DNA of 64,000 nucleotides from Ancistrus triradiatus (lineage: Eukaryota; Chordata; Actinopteri; Siluriformes; Loricariidae), in NCBI GenBank assembly GCA_025084515.1, contig JAJAGP010000332.1, forward strand, positions 1-64,000. Direction: 5' to 3'. Both the position numbers and the translations under genes were made by a program. The notes under the pieces were generated by a model. That model made no database searches. It saw only the letters and a list, made by a program, of their open reading frames with translations, and was not told the origin of the DNA. Below, piece after piece: positions 32,760 to 46,800 of the stretch (position 1 is its first letter; the number at the start of each line of letters is the position of its first letter).

Positions 32760-34050
32760 ATGGCTATATTCGAGGACTGCTCTGTGGTTCTAGATCTGAA
32801 GAATGTCCCTTATAAAGAGAAGAAGAAGCTGATGACGGCTATAACAGACAATGGCGGGAACATATCATACATAGTGAACCAGAAGGTAATTGCTATTTCT
32901 CACTAATACCTTTGTCAGTTGGTACTGGATTAAAGGTGCAGATGGCTACGCCCTTGCTTATTATTCTACAATATGTACTTGATGCAGTACTAAAAATAAG
33001 GAAATGACACATGACTGCTCAGTAACTCACATCGTTGACCAGCACTGCGTCAGCTAGTCACCACTGATTTCCAGTATTAGGAGTAACCACCAGTATTAAC
33101 ATTCATACTTCTAAGTTTAAAGTATTGCTCATCGTTTGTCCTTACAGTGTATCATCAGTGTTGCACAGTGCATCAGCTGTTTAGCACTGCAGTGACACTG
33201 ATGTAGCGATGGTGTGTTAGGCTGGTATGAGTGGATCAGACACAGCAGTGCTGCTGGAGTTTTTGAACATTGTGTTTACTCACTGTGCACTCTGTTAGAC
33301 ATATCTACCATATTGCTCCACCTTGTAGATGTAACGTCAGACAAAATAGTTCATATGATGTTACACAGTTTGTGTTAGTCATGCTTTAATCCTTCATCAG
33401 TGCTCACAGGATGCTGGTCATGTTGGTCTGTGGACTATTTTCAGTCCAGCATTAACACTGCTGCATCTAATCCAACCATACCAGCAAAACACACAATAAC
33501 ACACAACCACCACATCAGTGTCAGTGCAGTGCTGAGAATGATCCAGCACTTAAATAGTACCTGATCTGTGGTGGTCCTGACCATTTAGAGAACAGAGTAA
33601 AGGGAACTAACAAAGTATGTAGAGAAACAGATGGACTACAGTCTGCAATTGTAGGACTACAAAGTGCATCTATATGGTAAGTGGAACTGATAAAACGGAC
33701 AATGAGTGTGGTAAGGAGAAGGTAATAAAGTGGCCGATGAGTGCATACAAAGAATGGCATTTAAGAAGCAGCTGAGAAAATCCCTTGTTTCAGTGCTCGT
33801 TCTACGTATGAGTGATGATGTAAAGTTGTTAAGAATTAACATGCCAATCTTCTGACTGTTCTGTGTCCTCTCCAGTGTTCGTTCGTGGTGGCGACCAGTC
33901 TGGAAACACTGAGTAGCAGCAAGCAGAGGAATACTCAGAAGCACCAGACACCAGTGGTTAGTCAGGAGTATGTGTGGAGCTGCCTGGAAAAAGGGCTTCT
34001 CCTTCCTATCGAAGAGCATGTCTTGGAGCAGCAGGCTGCACCACACCCAG
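32760..34050 (+). CDS. parp4: PARP4 BRCT domain (coding exons 1-2)
   Basis: MAIFEDCSVVLDLKNVPYKE at the N-terminus, then ITDNGGNISYIVNQK with the conserved NGG turn. Exon 33876-34050 gives CSFVVATSLETL, VVSQEYVWSCLEKG (the invariant BRCT Trp) and LLLPIEEHVL. Together this is one BRCT repeat of about 90 residues, as in vertebrate PARP4. The start ATG is two bases after the acceptor and agrees with the human N-terminus length. Confidence 0.95.
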
Positions 34051-37000
34051 GTATTACAGTCTCAGCAAATTCAAAGTGAAAGGTTCATGTTACATAATAA
34101 GGTGGATGAGTGGTCAACTGATCAAAGTATTTTTCAGTCTCTGGGATGGTGTGTAGATTTGTTGTCTTATAAATCATCCGTTATTCCTGAAACATAACTA
34201 TAACAAGCTTAGTGAGTGTGCGACCCAGACTGCTGTGAAAAGCTTTGCCAGTATTTCACTGTTACACAGATGTGGTGGGTGTGATTTATTGTCTTGGGCA
34301 GGGCTGTTCAGAGATCTGCCTCAGGTCTACTGTAGTGGCATGAACAGAGGGAAAACAGTGACTCAAGTGAAGGATGGCAACAATTTCAGGTGCGATGTTC
34401 ATGTTTGATTTCCAGCCTGTCAGTTGTGTTGTTTTGTCCTTTGTATGACTGAAGCTTTAAATCCTACACTACAGATCATACAAGGAAAAAGACTCCATAC
34501 CAGAATTTCCCTCTCATTTCCATGTGGCCAAGTACTCCATTTTTGACAAAGTGAGTTGTTGTATCATCCAGTGTATGTATGTATGTATAAAAACCAGGGG
34601 CTTATCAGATGTTCATTAATCCAGGTGAAGATGCATATCAGCATCTAAACAAGATTATTTCTCCCTATTTCAATGTTTATTTGTAGGACCAGCCCAAGAT
34701 CTGGTCAGTTCTGGAGCTTCAGAGCGCCAAAGGCCAAGCAGGGCAGCAGTTTCGCATTGTCAGGTCTAACATGCCGGAGACAGAGGTGAAGTCATCTATA
34801 TCTGGTAGGATGCAGTATTTACTGACTCTTGCACGTTGTAGAGTTCTAATAAGTATTACTTGCTTTATTACTACAGAAGACTGTAATAAAGGATAAGGAG
34901 ATGCACAGCTCTAGCTCGGAGGATGCGATAGAGGTGTATCTGATGCTGAGTAAGGAGTTGCAGGCCAAAGGCTTCAAGCAGGCACAAACTCTTCCCTCCT
35001 GGGCTGAAGCCCTGACTTCCCATGGCCTCCAGCAGGTCAGTCCAACACAGACTTTTTACAAACTAATGCTGATAACATGGTATTAGGATGTGAACTTTTC
35101 TTGTCATTGAGTGCATTTCCACAAACTTAATCCGATAACTGCAGAAAATCAGAATTTGTTAGTAATCGGATCAAAGCGTTTACATGCACTCAGTAATCAG
35201 ATAATGGTTAACCTCCAGGTTTGGATTTCTGCAACCAGCCAATAATCTCACAAAAGGATGTGGTGTAAACTCCGTGGCATGCAGTGCATACAGTGGGTAA
35301 CCCTTCCGCTACCCTTACTTACTTGGTCTTGACTTAAATTACTGTATGGATTTCAAAATACAGATGAACAGCCAACAGATTCAGTAACAAATGACAAAGC
35401 AGCCTGTAAGAAAAGGCAAAAACAGTGTTTTACTGTTTTTCATACCTCAGTTTTCTGTGTAATACTTTCGAAAATGATCCACGAATCCTACAAGTACAAC
35501 TGTTTAGCAAAGTAGGACCATTCATTTCTTATGTATACAGTATGCCAGGGCAGTCAAAACAAGATAATGATGTTTATTTACGAGTGACAAATACATGGCA
35601 CCTTCTTCAGTATGCTGAGAAGGTGTTAGACTGGTATGGACCAGCCCTGGTAGTGAAAATCATAAATGTGTTTGGCCAGATTCTTTGTCCGTTTGCTAAT
35701 AGACTCGCATTGCCAGACCATTCAAAATATCATCAGAAGAGGCATGCAAACACGTAAACAGAAGCCACTGAGATGAGCAGTTTTTTAATTGGTTAATAGC
35801 ACTCTCAGATAGATCTGCCCCTAATAGCAACTAATAACACAGGGTACAGGGTAGAATTTTGAATTCTCTGATGTTTTTGATTTTACTTTATTCATGAAAT
35901 GAATGTTTATATTTTGGTTCACATAGACCTGTTTGTTACTCATTCTCTGAGTGGTTAGAAGGGCCTGACCACACGCCACTGCATAAGATATAAAGTTTAA
36001 TAATTAAGTCGAGCATAAACTGTGTTTCATTGTCTCTACAATGTGTGATGAAACAAAAAGCCTTTTCGTGGGTTGCCAGTTCCATCAAGAGAAATATATC
36101 CCAGATCTATGTAAATAAGCCTAAAAGAAGCTAAATCTCTAAATAAGCAGACCTGGCGACTGTCTTTGATTTTTGCTGGCTGCTCTGCGCGCATGCACAG
36201 ACTGAGAAAACCGACTGAAATCAGATTAAGGATGTACAGGGGTTAGACAATGAAACTGAAACACCTGTCATTTTAGTGTGGGAGGTTTCATGGCTAAATT
36301 GGACCAGTCTTGTGGCCAATCTTCATTAATTGCACATTGCACCAGTAAGAGCAGAGTGTGAAGCTTCAATTAGCTGGGTAAGAGCACAGTTTTGCTCAAA
36401 ATATTGCAATACACACAACATTATGGGTGACATACCAGAGTTCAGATGGTTTGATGAACATGAAAGTGAAGTTGAACATCTCCCATGGCCTGCACAGTCA
36501 CCAGTTTATTAGTAAATAGTAAATATTATTGAGCCACTTTGGGGTGTTTTGACCTGGCCGCTATCCTGCAAGAAGAATGGCTTAAAATCCCTCTGACCAC
36601 TGTGCAGGACTTGTATACGTCATTTCCAAGACAAATTGACGCTGTATTGGCCGCAAAATTAGGCCCTACACCATACTAATAAATTATTGTGGTCTAAAAT
36701 GACAGGAGTTTCAGTTTCATTCTCTAACCCCTGTACATATGCTGGGAAATCCAATTACTGAGCTAACATCTGGTACAGGACTATGGACCACAAGGTCCAG
36801 GGTTCAAATCCCACCTCTTCCAAGCTGCCACTGTTGGGTCCTTGAGCAAGACCCTTAACCCACAATTGCTTGGATTGTAAGATTGTACCAATTGTAAGTC
36901 GCTCTAGATAAGGGCGTCTGCTAAATGCTGTAAATGTAAATTCCATTTCTCTTTATCGGATTACTTAATCTGATTTCTAGATCAAATATGCTGTTTACAT

Positions 37001-40000
37001 TACCACTTGAGTTTTCAGTTAACTTCAGAAATCCGTGAATGTAAACATACTCATTGACTGCCACAAACATTGCCTTGATGCTGCAGTGAAATTTCAGTGG
37101 ATTTTTGATAAACTGGGCCTCTCTTCACTCTCAGTATACTGTCTGCACTGCTGGTAAAAAGTGGTCCAATTAAGTCAGACCTTTTCAGTTCTGATCTGGG
37201 TTGCTTTCATATATGTGGTACTGAAATCTGACATGTCTGTAGCAGTAACCTCAGTCTGAACAGTCAGACCAGAATTTAAGTCATCCTGGAGCTCATCCCC
37301 ATGGGGAGCTAGATGCATTTGGGCATAACAGACACTGTTGCAAAACTCATGGAAAGAGGACTTTGCGATGCTAAATAGGTTAACCAACATGTAGTGACAT
37401 GCTCCCATCTCCAGACAGTACAGTGATTTGTAAACAGTCCAGTCCAGCAGGACACGGATTAGTGTCCTCCTTCACAAATCGAAGGTTGCATGAACTTGCT
37501 ATGCATTGTGGGACATCTGTGTGAAAGTAGTGTGCATTAGTGGTACACTAGAATTATGGTGGATGATGTGTATTAATGTAGTACACCAGACAGAGAATAC
37601 AATTGTCCACTGAGAATTCAGACTGCGCTACAACATTGCACCTTTTCAAGGAATATGGAAATGATTTCAGACACACTGTTTATCCAGCATAATCTGTGAC
37701 AGTAATGAGCAAAACCATATAAGGAAGTGTTGTAAATTGTTTACAGCTATGTTTCTATTGGATAATAGGGCTATATCTGGTATGTAGAATGAAGGTAATA
37801 AAGATGATCATTAGACCATTTTGGACACGTTGACAGCCCTAAGGGTAATATAAACTTATGTTAATTTCTTCCTCTATATATAAATGACAGCAGTGTTAGT
37901 TCTTCCTCTCTACGTGACAATGTGCAATGTTTATTCATTGCTTAATCCAGTTCATGGTCACCACTGAGCCGGGGCCTAACTGGCAGCAAGGGTGCAAGGC
38001 AGGAACCAACTCTAGACAGGGCGACAAATCCATTGATGGGCACATACAGGCACACACTTTCTCTTACTTAAACACTTTAGAGAGGCCATTTGTCCAAATG
38101 CAAGTCTTTGGAATGTGGGAGGAAACCATAGCACCCAGAATAAGCCCACAGCACTTAGGCAGACCCAGATTCTGGATCAGACCTGGGATTTATGGAGCTG
38201 TGCAGCAACCGTGCTAAACACTTGCGCCACCACGCTGCCCTAGTGAGTAATTTGAGTGAGCAGACTGATGAGTAATCAGGGTCACTGGAAGGGGTTGGGT
38301 TTACTGGAAAAAAGTTAATGCTGGACATGTGACAATTAAGCTGTCTTAAAATATACAAACCTATCATGTTCTAATATGTATTTATAGGTCATGCATCTCT
38401 GGGTTAATGAGAAATGTTTTAGGGATGTATGATGGGAGTTCTACAGTTCATGATTTATGCTATGTTTTTTGTTCTTTTATTAATAATATCTGGATTTGCT
38501 TAATGAAGGAGTAGGGTTGAGCAGTATTGACGTTTTTAATGGCGTCTTCAGATAAAAGCGCAGTATACGAGAGTGGGAGGATCCCAAAAAAATGAAACAA
38601 TCAGAAGTCAGACATCTCTCGCCGACCACGTTCTACACAAAACAGGCAAACAGTCCTTAACAAGGAATAACACAATATGCTACTCATAGGTTGATTTGTC
38701 TTTTATAGTTTTGGCCAAACCATGCAAATGCTCGAAAGTAAGGAGAGTCTTTTGGGAGGGGGTTTGGGGTGTGCCTTACTGGAATGATATTCAATAGTAT
38801 AATATCCTTTCAGGGCAATTCACAGGTGATTAAAGATTTGAAGGCATTGATGGGGCAATGTATTCACAATAGCAGAGCTATAAATTGTACATAAATTATT
38901 AATCTTACGTAAAAATACAGTATAACGGTTAAGAGATGAAAGAAGTTATGGAATAGGCTATTTATAATGTGTTTAATGTATACAATTTGTATAATGTATA
39001 CAATACAATGTATAAGTTAGAACATTTGTTGGAACAAACCAATTAATAATCAGAACATTATGCTGAAAGATGGAAGAGACGAAAAAGCGTTGTAATCCAA
39101 TACACACCGAACATGAACACGGAAATGAACATTGAACTTGAACATGTACTTGTATCCATTGTATTTGGCTCCATCTAGCGACCATTGTGTGAAGACTCTG
39201 CTGTCTTTTGAATGCGCTAGTAGTAAGTAGGTAAGTCCAGCAAGTGAAACGGAAATTTTGTGCGTCCCGTTTTTAGAATACAGTCACCATTTTTTAATAC
39301 CACGGTTATTACCGTTATACCACACAACCCTATGACGGAGTAAGGGTAGAAATGCTTGAGTTACCTATTGACATTGTGTGCACCCGCCACACCTTAAAAT
39401 GTAGAATTCAGTATGGTTTTAATAATCTCGAACTGTGTGCCTGACAGCTTTTGTTGGAGGAGAAGCTGAATTGCAGCACACTCTCAAAGGAAGTGGGCGT
39501 CTTCGTGGAACTCACCTGGACAGAAGCTATCGGATCCCTTAACAACATCCTGGTCGTTCCTGTTACCAGCCTTAGTCTCAATGATGTAAGACTCTATCAT
39601 GTAACGCTGTCAGAATCAATAGACTATGGTCCAGTTAAACTCGGTGATACCCAGAGATACTTACTGTGTGTGTCTTCAGGTGAGCAGGGTGGAGGGTTTG
39701 CTGCTGCAGGCACGGAAGACTGAGAATGATGATGAGGTCAGGGCTCTGCTGCAGCAGGTCAATTCCCTGTTACCTCTTAGAATGGCAGAGCCTGAATCCA
39801 AAAACAAGCTTGTGTCTCAGAAACTGGATATCTGTCAGGTACGATTTTAAAATACAGTATCTGAACTACACTGCTTCCTTCATTGTAAGTCAAAACATGA
39901 GTAGTGAAGCAGTGACATTCTGTAGACTAGTAGACTGGGCTGTTGTTACACCTCTACACAGATCTGAATGTATTTGTGCTTGCCAGTCTGGTTCTGGACT

Positions 40001-40795
40001 TTGAAGTACAACAATAACAACAAATCTAGTGGTGGCCTAAGATGGCCATTCCTGCATGTAAAGCTGGTGAAAAGGAAAAAGGCTCAAACGGAAACCAGAC
40101 AACTAGACATAGTTCTTAAGAGGCCATGTATAGCAGAAAATAAACAAAATCAAGCAGTGTTGTGTGTAAGGCATCAGATGTTTGGTGTAATGTTGTGAAT
40201 AAAAGTCCTGGCAGAAACAAGTTTAGTTAGATTCTTCCAGTTTATAATCACTGCAGCAAATCTTAGTGTTTAATGATGTTTATTCAATTAGATACTTAAC
40301 ACAGCTCTTGTGATGGTTCCTGTGTGTATTTGTATAATGTATTTAATATTCATCACATCATTAAACTGATATATCCTCATTAACAACCCAGCTGATCCGA
40401 GACATTCTGAATATGACGGAGGCCACTTTGGGAAACCCGTCTCCATCCTCTCTGGGGAAGTTTCGGGCCCTAAGGTGCAGCATTGAGCAGGTGCCTTCCC
40501 AAAGTCCTGAGTTTCAGCATGTTTCTCAACTTTTGCATGATAGGTACGTACAGTATGGATTCCACCTGGGTAGATGGGTATGTGGTTACTCTATTAAATA
40601 TAGGTTGGTATAAAGATTTCTGCATTTTTTTTTTATGAGTGACAGGCCAGTTCAGATCCAGCAGATACTGCGTGTGAGTAGAGGGGCGGAGCTTCATATG
40701 TTTAGAGAGGAGCTGGGCAATGTTAAGAGTCTCCTCCATTCCACTGCTCCCAGCAGCTTTGTAGGAATCCTGTCTCGGTGAGTCTGTTTCTTTAG

Positions 40796-40872
<77 letters not shown>

Positions 40873-43800
40873 ATATGTGGGGCACCCCTGGTCCACAGCC
40901 CCAACGCCTTGGACATGAACAAAGACTGACAGATCCAGAACAGGACTCAGCATTGAGACTCAGTGTGTGTGTGTGTTTACATGCACTTAATAATCTGATA
41001 ACTGCAGAAAATCTGCAGTCAGTAATCCGATCAACGTGTATACATACACTTGAGTAATCAGTTAGTGGGAAACCTCCTGGTTTACATGACTCGGGCAGTA
41101 ATCTGATTTCTACTTTGCAACCAGCCAATGATCTCATAGAAATATGTGACATACACTTCATCCTATAATATTAAATAATTACATTATTCATTTTCTCATG
41201 TGTATATACTGCGATCCAGAGTTTTGCCTTTAATTCCATGGTGCGATTAATTGTGCGACTAAAGTTGGTGGAAAAGAGGCCAAATACAAGCCAAGTATTT
41301 AGAAGTACACCGACCTGGCAAATTTGGGGGAACCCTCGCACGTGCAGATTGAAAACAACGATTATAATCTTGGACTTATTCCAAGATTTTCTTCCACCCA
41401 TGCTTAAGACTTTCCTTCAGTGCTGTTGGCCCCAAACTCTGGAACTCTCTTTTCCAGTGTCTCTGTGATTGCTCTTCACTTTTAATCTGATCTAAAGACT
41501 TTTCTCTTTCACAAACATTTCTCTTCTTCCCTTCCTGTTGTGTGAGAGACTGTGAGTGAGAGAGACTGTGAGTGAGAGAGACTGTGAGTGAGAGAGACTG
41601 TGAGTGAGAGAGAGAGTGTGTGTGTGTGTGTCTCTCTCACTTGGGTTTGGGTTTGGGTTTGTGAAAGGCGGTATAGAAATGAAAACTATTTTTGATTAGA
41701 TTTTTCTTTTTGGTTTTGATTTTTACACACTCATTGACAAAAAAAAACTAACTCACCAAGGAGTTGTTGGAATTGAATTAAACTTTATATGTATGAATGT
41801 GATGATGATATGCATAAGTGATTACAATATTAGATCAAAAAGATAAGTTTATTTGGGAAAACTGTACAATTGAAAGGAGGATCTAGTTACCCTGTTAGGT
41901 CTTCTCTAGCCTGGATACAAAATGAGATACGGTTGGGCATTGGAGGCAAACGGGTTCTGTATGGTATTCTGTGGCACATTTGCCCACAGATGTTGCATTT
42001 GTGGTGGAAAGCAGACAGGGTGGTAAGCACTGAGAGTGAGCGTAGCCTACTTTGTACATGCTTAAAACACTCATATTAAACAACAGTTGGGCAAAATAAT
42101 TAACATAAAGCTTGTTTTATAATAAAATATTGAATATGTCATGTTCAAAATTCAGAGTATCATTTCTGCTGAGTGTGTATTTGTGTTTTGTCAGATTCCC
42201 ATCTAAAGTCGGGACATTGTAAAACAGGGAGCACCTGTATTCTACTTTACTAAGCTTTGTTTTAGTTTAAAATTTCTGCCATGTTACTTTACAAAACTGT
42301 TATAAAGGTTTCTTTAACAATAATAACCATTAACTTATTATAAATGTGTTATTTTGTCCAGAGGTTTGTTGCTTCCCAGGGCTGGAGTAGAACAGCATGG
42401 GATTGAAAGAACAGATGTTGGCAATCTGGGAGGTGGCATCTACTTCAGTGACTCCCTAAAGTGAGTGTTTATTGGAATATCACACTCAGTATGTTAACAT
42501 TGTCAAAGCACCATGTGGTATTTGATGCCAGAACTCCAGTACTTACTCGGGGTCTGTTCTAAATTTCAGCACATCTCTTAAGTATTCAAAACCCACGGAG
42601 ACAGATGGCTCCCGGTTGCTGCTGGTGTGTGAGGTGGCATTGGGCCAGTGTAAAGACCTGCACCGCAGGGACTTTACACTGACCTGTGCTCCCGAGGGAT
42701 ATGACAGCGTGCATGGAGTCCGCCGCACCAAGAGTATAACCTCTGAATTTGAGGTGCCTTTAGTACATAAACCAGTTCTCTGGTCAGAATAGCCAAGCTT
42801 CATTTAATACTTGTATGAATCTCTGTTGCAGGATGATGAATATGTGGTGTATAGCACAGACCAGATCAGGCTGAAATATGTTGTTCAGTTCATTCTGGAT
42901 GAGGACCAGGTGAAGGACTTTCAGCCTATTGTTAACAACACCTTGGGAAACATTCGGTTTGGTACAATCTCTGATGCCTGTGAGTAACCATTAATCATTA
43001 TGCATTTGTGCAGGGCCATTCAGGGCTGGTTTAGTACATTATTTCTGGCCATTTATTGTTCTTATCAGTTTAGAATTTACATTATTAGGTTGCATTAATT
43101 CAGCTTACATTATTCCTTATGGGAATCTGTTCCAGACCTCCAGAACATCCACACTGTATAAGGTATTATTTGCATTAATGCAGTTGTATTGTACAGGTGC
43201 TCCCACATTTACAGTGGGGACATGTTCTGATAAATCCATCACAATTTAATTGTATCATGAACCCATGAGTTTAATATAATCTATACTCTATCCTAGCGGA
43301 GGCTATTATACATTAACACTTGTATTAATACTTACATTAAAGTACAGTTGGCCAAAAACATTAACACACTGCTTATTTTACAGTAAAAGCAAACCATTTT
43401 CTCTTTTGATGAACTCCGGGCATTAGCATAGCTGCTAAGCTAACTGCAGCCTGTGTTCTGGAGCATTCAGTTCCTGATTTGCTTTCGGTTGTCTCTTATA
43501 AACTAATCTTTTTTGGACCCATTGAGACTTATTAGCACTAAGAATACACTACTGTACATGTGAAAATAAAGAAAACAACTACAATAGAAATAGCTGAGAT
43601 CTTCTCTGAGGGTTATTGTGAACCTGAATCACTATGTACTGAATCGTGAATCATGAATCGCAAGTTTTGGCTGGAACGAGTCACATGGCTCGACTCAACT
43701 CGTACAAGTTTAAGCACGTTTAAGAGCACCAAGTACCGAGACACTTTTTTTTTGTGTGTGTGTGTGTGTGAAAATGTGTTAAGAACCGAATTCGACGAGT

Positions 43801-46800
43801 TCCAAGAAACAAGGTGCCGCTGTACTTCAAATTGACATGTTGATAGGATCTGGATTTACTGGAAGCGGGTGTGACAAGGGTTCTCTCGTACTAGATTTCT
43901 GTCATTTAGGTGTGAATTAGTTGCATATACAACAGATTTGTATTTCCTATTATAAATCTTAAGACCTTGAACATTAAACAGCTCATACCGGTACTTGTCA
44001 CATGTGTGTGTTTGTTTCTATAGTAACTAGTGATGACGCTGAGGACTTGAGCCTGATTAAGAACCCTCTGAAGGACATTACTGCTGGGTTGTTGAACAGC
44101 AGTGGTCAGACACTCCCACTGCAGGCTGTCCATATTAGGTGTAAACTAATGGACCTGCTCTGTCAGGTAAAGTATGGCACTGAAATCTCTATTGAACTAA
44201 ATATTGGCCTATTGCACAATACAGTATCTCTCCACAGTTAATCCAGTTAATCCAGCACAGGTTGGCTGGATTTATTGTTTTGATAAGGGTTTTTATAAGA
44301 ATTTGTTATTTAACATATATGGAAGTTGGTTATACTTCACTACTTATGCAATTAAAAGCAGATGAAGTCCATAGTGTATCTAAATAACGTGTACTGGCTG
44401 CCAGGTAATCTCTAACTGACCTTTGTACAATGTGTGGAAGCAGTAAACTGTACAGAAAACAATGTGTGGGACTGTGGTAGCCTAGCAGTTAAGGTACTGG
44501 ATTATGGACCAGATGGTCCAGGGTTCAAATCCCACCTCTACCAAGTTGTCACTGTGGGTCTTTGAGCAAAACCCTTAACCCACAATTGCTTGGATTGCAA
44601 CAGTTGTAAGTTGCTCTAGACAAGGGAGTCAGCTAAATGCCTGGGTTCAAGATTTAAGTAATCCACATCTGATGTTTCACCTGTATTAAAGTATATTATG
44701 TATATTATGACCACAAAACTCTCAGTCTCGGTTAAATAAGGACCCATGCACCCCAAGTGATCATAACATTTTGGCTCATTGGTGGGTATCATAAACTGTT
44801 AAACTGTTAAGATTTCCTGGAGTGGGTTTGTGAGTAATGATTATCAGGAACCTAAATAACCAAAGGATCTATCAGGGGGCGCATTCCTGCCCCTAGGGGT
44901 CGCCGCGGGACCGCTAAACGCCGCGGCCGGCCCCCTAAAAAATGAGCTTCCTAATGCCGGCCTTCAGCGCACTGTCTCGTTATCCACGCGACTTCTGAGA
45001 GCTTTTCATCTGGCGTTACCCTTTTTGGCTAACGGATTAAGGATAGAGGTAATCCCGTGTCGCACAGGAGGCGGGATGTGGTAGAGGCAAAAGCCTTGAG
45101 GTAACCGCTAGGGCCGTAGCCGGTTAGGTTAGGGAGAGTTGGGGTAACGCCACTAACCTCCGTCTCTCTGCAGCCCGAGACGCCCGCGGCCATCTTCCGC
45201 TTCTCTCCGTTCCCTCGGGACGTTGGTAAGCTCCTGTCGCGGGCCCTGTTTGTCTCCGGCGTTATCCGTTGCTTACTGCACCCCGGGCTAAGTATAGCCT
45301 TTCTTCCCCCGGGCTTTGGAACGCGTGCTTTGCGTCCTAGAGACGCGCCGATTGCGCCTGGCTCGCTAAAACCCCCTGGCACATGCGCAGTCGCTCGCCA
45401 CACACACACACACAGAGCGCAACAGGCACACACACAGCGTCTCTGTCACACTCAGCGCGCGGCAGGCGTGTGCTCACCGTGCTGCCCCCCCCCCACACAC
45501 ACACACACAGCCAGCGTCTCTGCACAGAGAGCTTTCCCACGCACACACATAACGCTCGCTCACGCTCTGAGTGCTGTGCGTGCCTTTTTTTCCCTTCAGC
45601 TCAGTGTAGAGCTTTGACGGGTTCTATCCCGCTTTTTCCTTTGCCTTTCGTTTTTTCCTTTTACATCAACCCTCATTATTAATAATCCGCTTTTGTTTGA
45701 GATCGCCAGGAAGCGACTCCTCAGTTTGCCCGTAGGCTTATTGCCGTCATTTTTCCCTTTCAGGTCACAGAATCCGTGGTGCAGTGGTAGCTTTCCCGCC
45801 CCCGGAGACTGTGACTCTGGCTTCGAATCCCGTGACGGGCTGCCTTCAGTAGCCTCCCCGCTCAGTGATGGGATTTCTTTTACGTTTCCCCTCCTTTGGG
45901 TCGTTAGGTGTAGACCCCCGCACTTGAGTCCGTTATTTCCCCTTTTTTCGGTGCGCCTCCCCAGGCCCCCCGTAACAGGATCGTTTACTAATTGTTACTA
46001 ATTGGAATCCATTCTAACATAACAGTGTCTAACATAACAGTGAGAACCTCTGATGACTTTATGATGCATTTTTTTACGGTGTGTTTAATGTCTGTTATTG
46101 TGGGTTTATCTGGTGTTTTTTCTAGGGGTGTGAATATTAACGTTTTAATGTACAGTACTGTGCAAAAGTCTTAGGTCACCATTAGATTAGATGTACCATA
46201 GTTTTAGGAATGTTATAATAACAATGTATAGGTATTTCTCAGCCTCTTTATTAGAATACAACCAAAAAGTGTGAGCTTCCATTTCACTTGAGCGATAGAA
46301 GCATCTGGCAGCTTCATCAGAATGACGAGTTGACCCTACACTCTGAAGAAGCTTGATCAGGAATGGTCTTTTTGGAAGGGTAGCAGCCAAGAAACCACTT
46401 TTTCAGAAGGGGAACAGGGTGACAATGCTAAGATGTGCTAAATCTCACAAAGATTGGAATGAATATCAGTGTAAAAGAGTATAATTGAGAGACAAATCCA
46501 AGATATGTTATATATAGTCATTATACCATTGCTAAAACAACAGATCTAAGATGGGTTTAATATGCTTTAACAGCAATATTTTTTCTATCGTTATTTGCAT
46601 TTTTGTTACTTGACCATGTGAGGCACAGGTACTTATGGGTTCAACACCTAATCAACAATCCTGACATTTTACATACTATATGTAGCACTATAAGCCTTTA
46701 GGGAACATAAGTGTAAATGATTTGGGCCATTAGTTCATAAACTGCGGAATCCAATTGTGTTAATACACAATGTATTGTTCTGATAATAACTGTTGTTTGT

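Larger units (their letters stand above)
35105..37067. mobile_element. Family Y inverted-repeat element, enlarged by nested insertions
   Basis: Left end 'gagtgcatttccacaaacttaatccgataactgcag' region and right end 'cagttaacttcagaaatccgtgaatgtaaacatactc' region are inverse. Fuller sequence of the same family occurs at 57284-57920, and fragments at 40975, 52330 and about 3760. Two younger insertions lie inside (36238-36733 and 36772-36942). A frame at 35425-35757 has no similarity I recognise. Confidence 0.6.

Noticed and set aside
35425..35757. 110-codon plus-strand frame in a PARP4 intron
   Set aside because: Lies in a family Y repeat remnant, no recognisable domain, no splice continuity with PARP4 exons.
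40470..41161. Two overlapping minus-strand open frames of 150-155 codons with long Cys-Val runs
   Set aside because: They read through the (CA)n microsatellite and the antisense of PARP4 exons; no family resemblance.
41551..41660. Short direct repeats that might suggest a CRISPR-like array or telomere repeat
   Set aside because: The 16-bp units are contiguous without spacers and only three TTTGGG units follow; simple tandem repeats in a eukaryotic intron.
45029..45682. Several frames of 95-134 codons in the CpG-dense block
   Set aside because: High GC depletes stop codons; translations are Pro/Arg/His-rich on several frames at once and match nothing I know.
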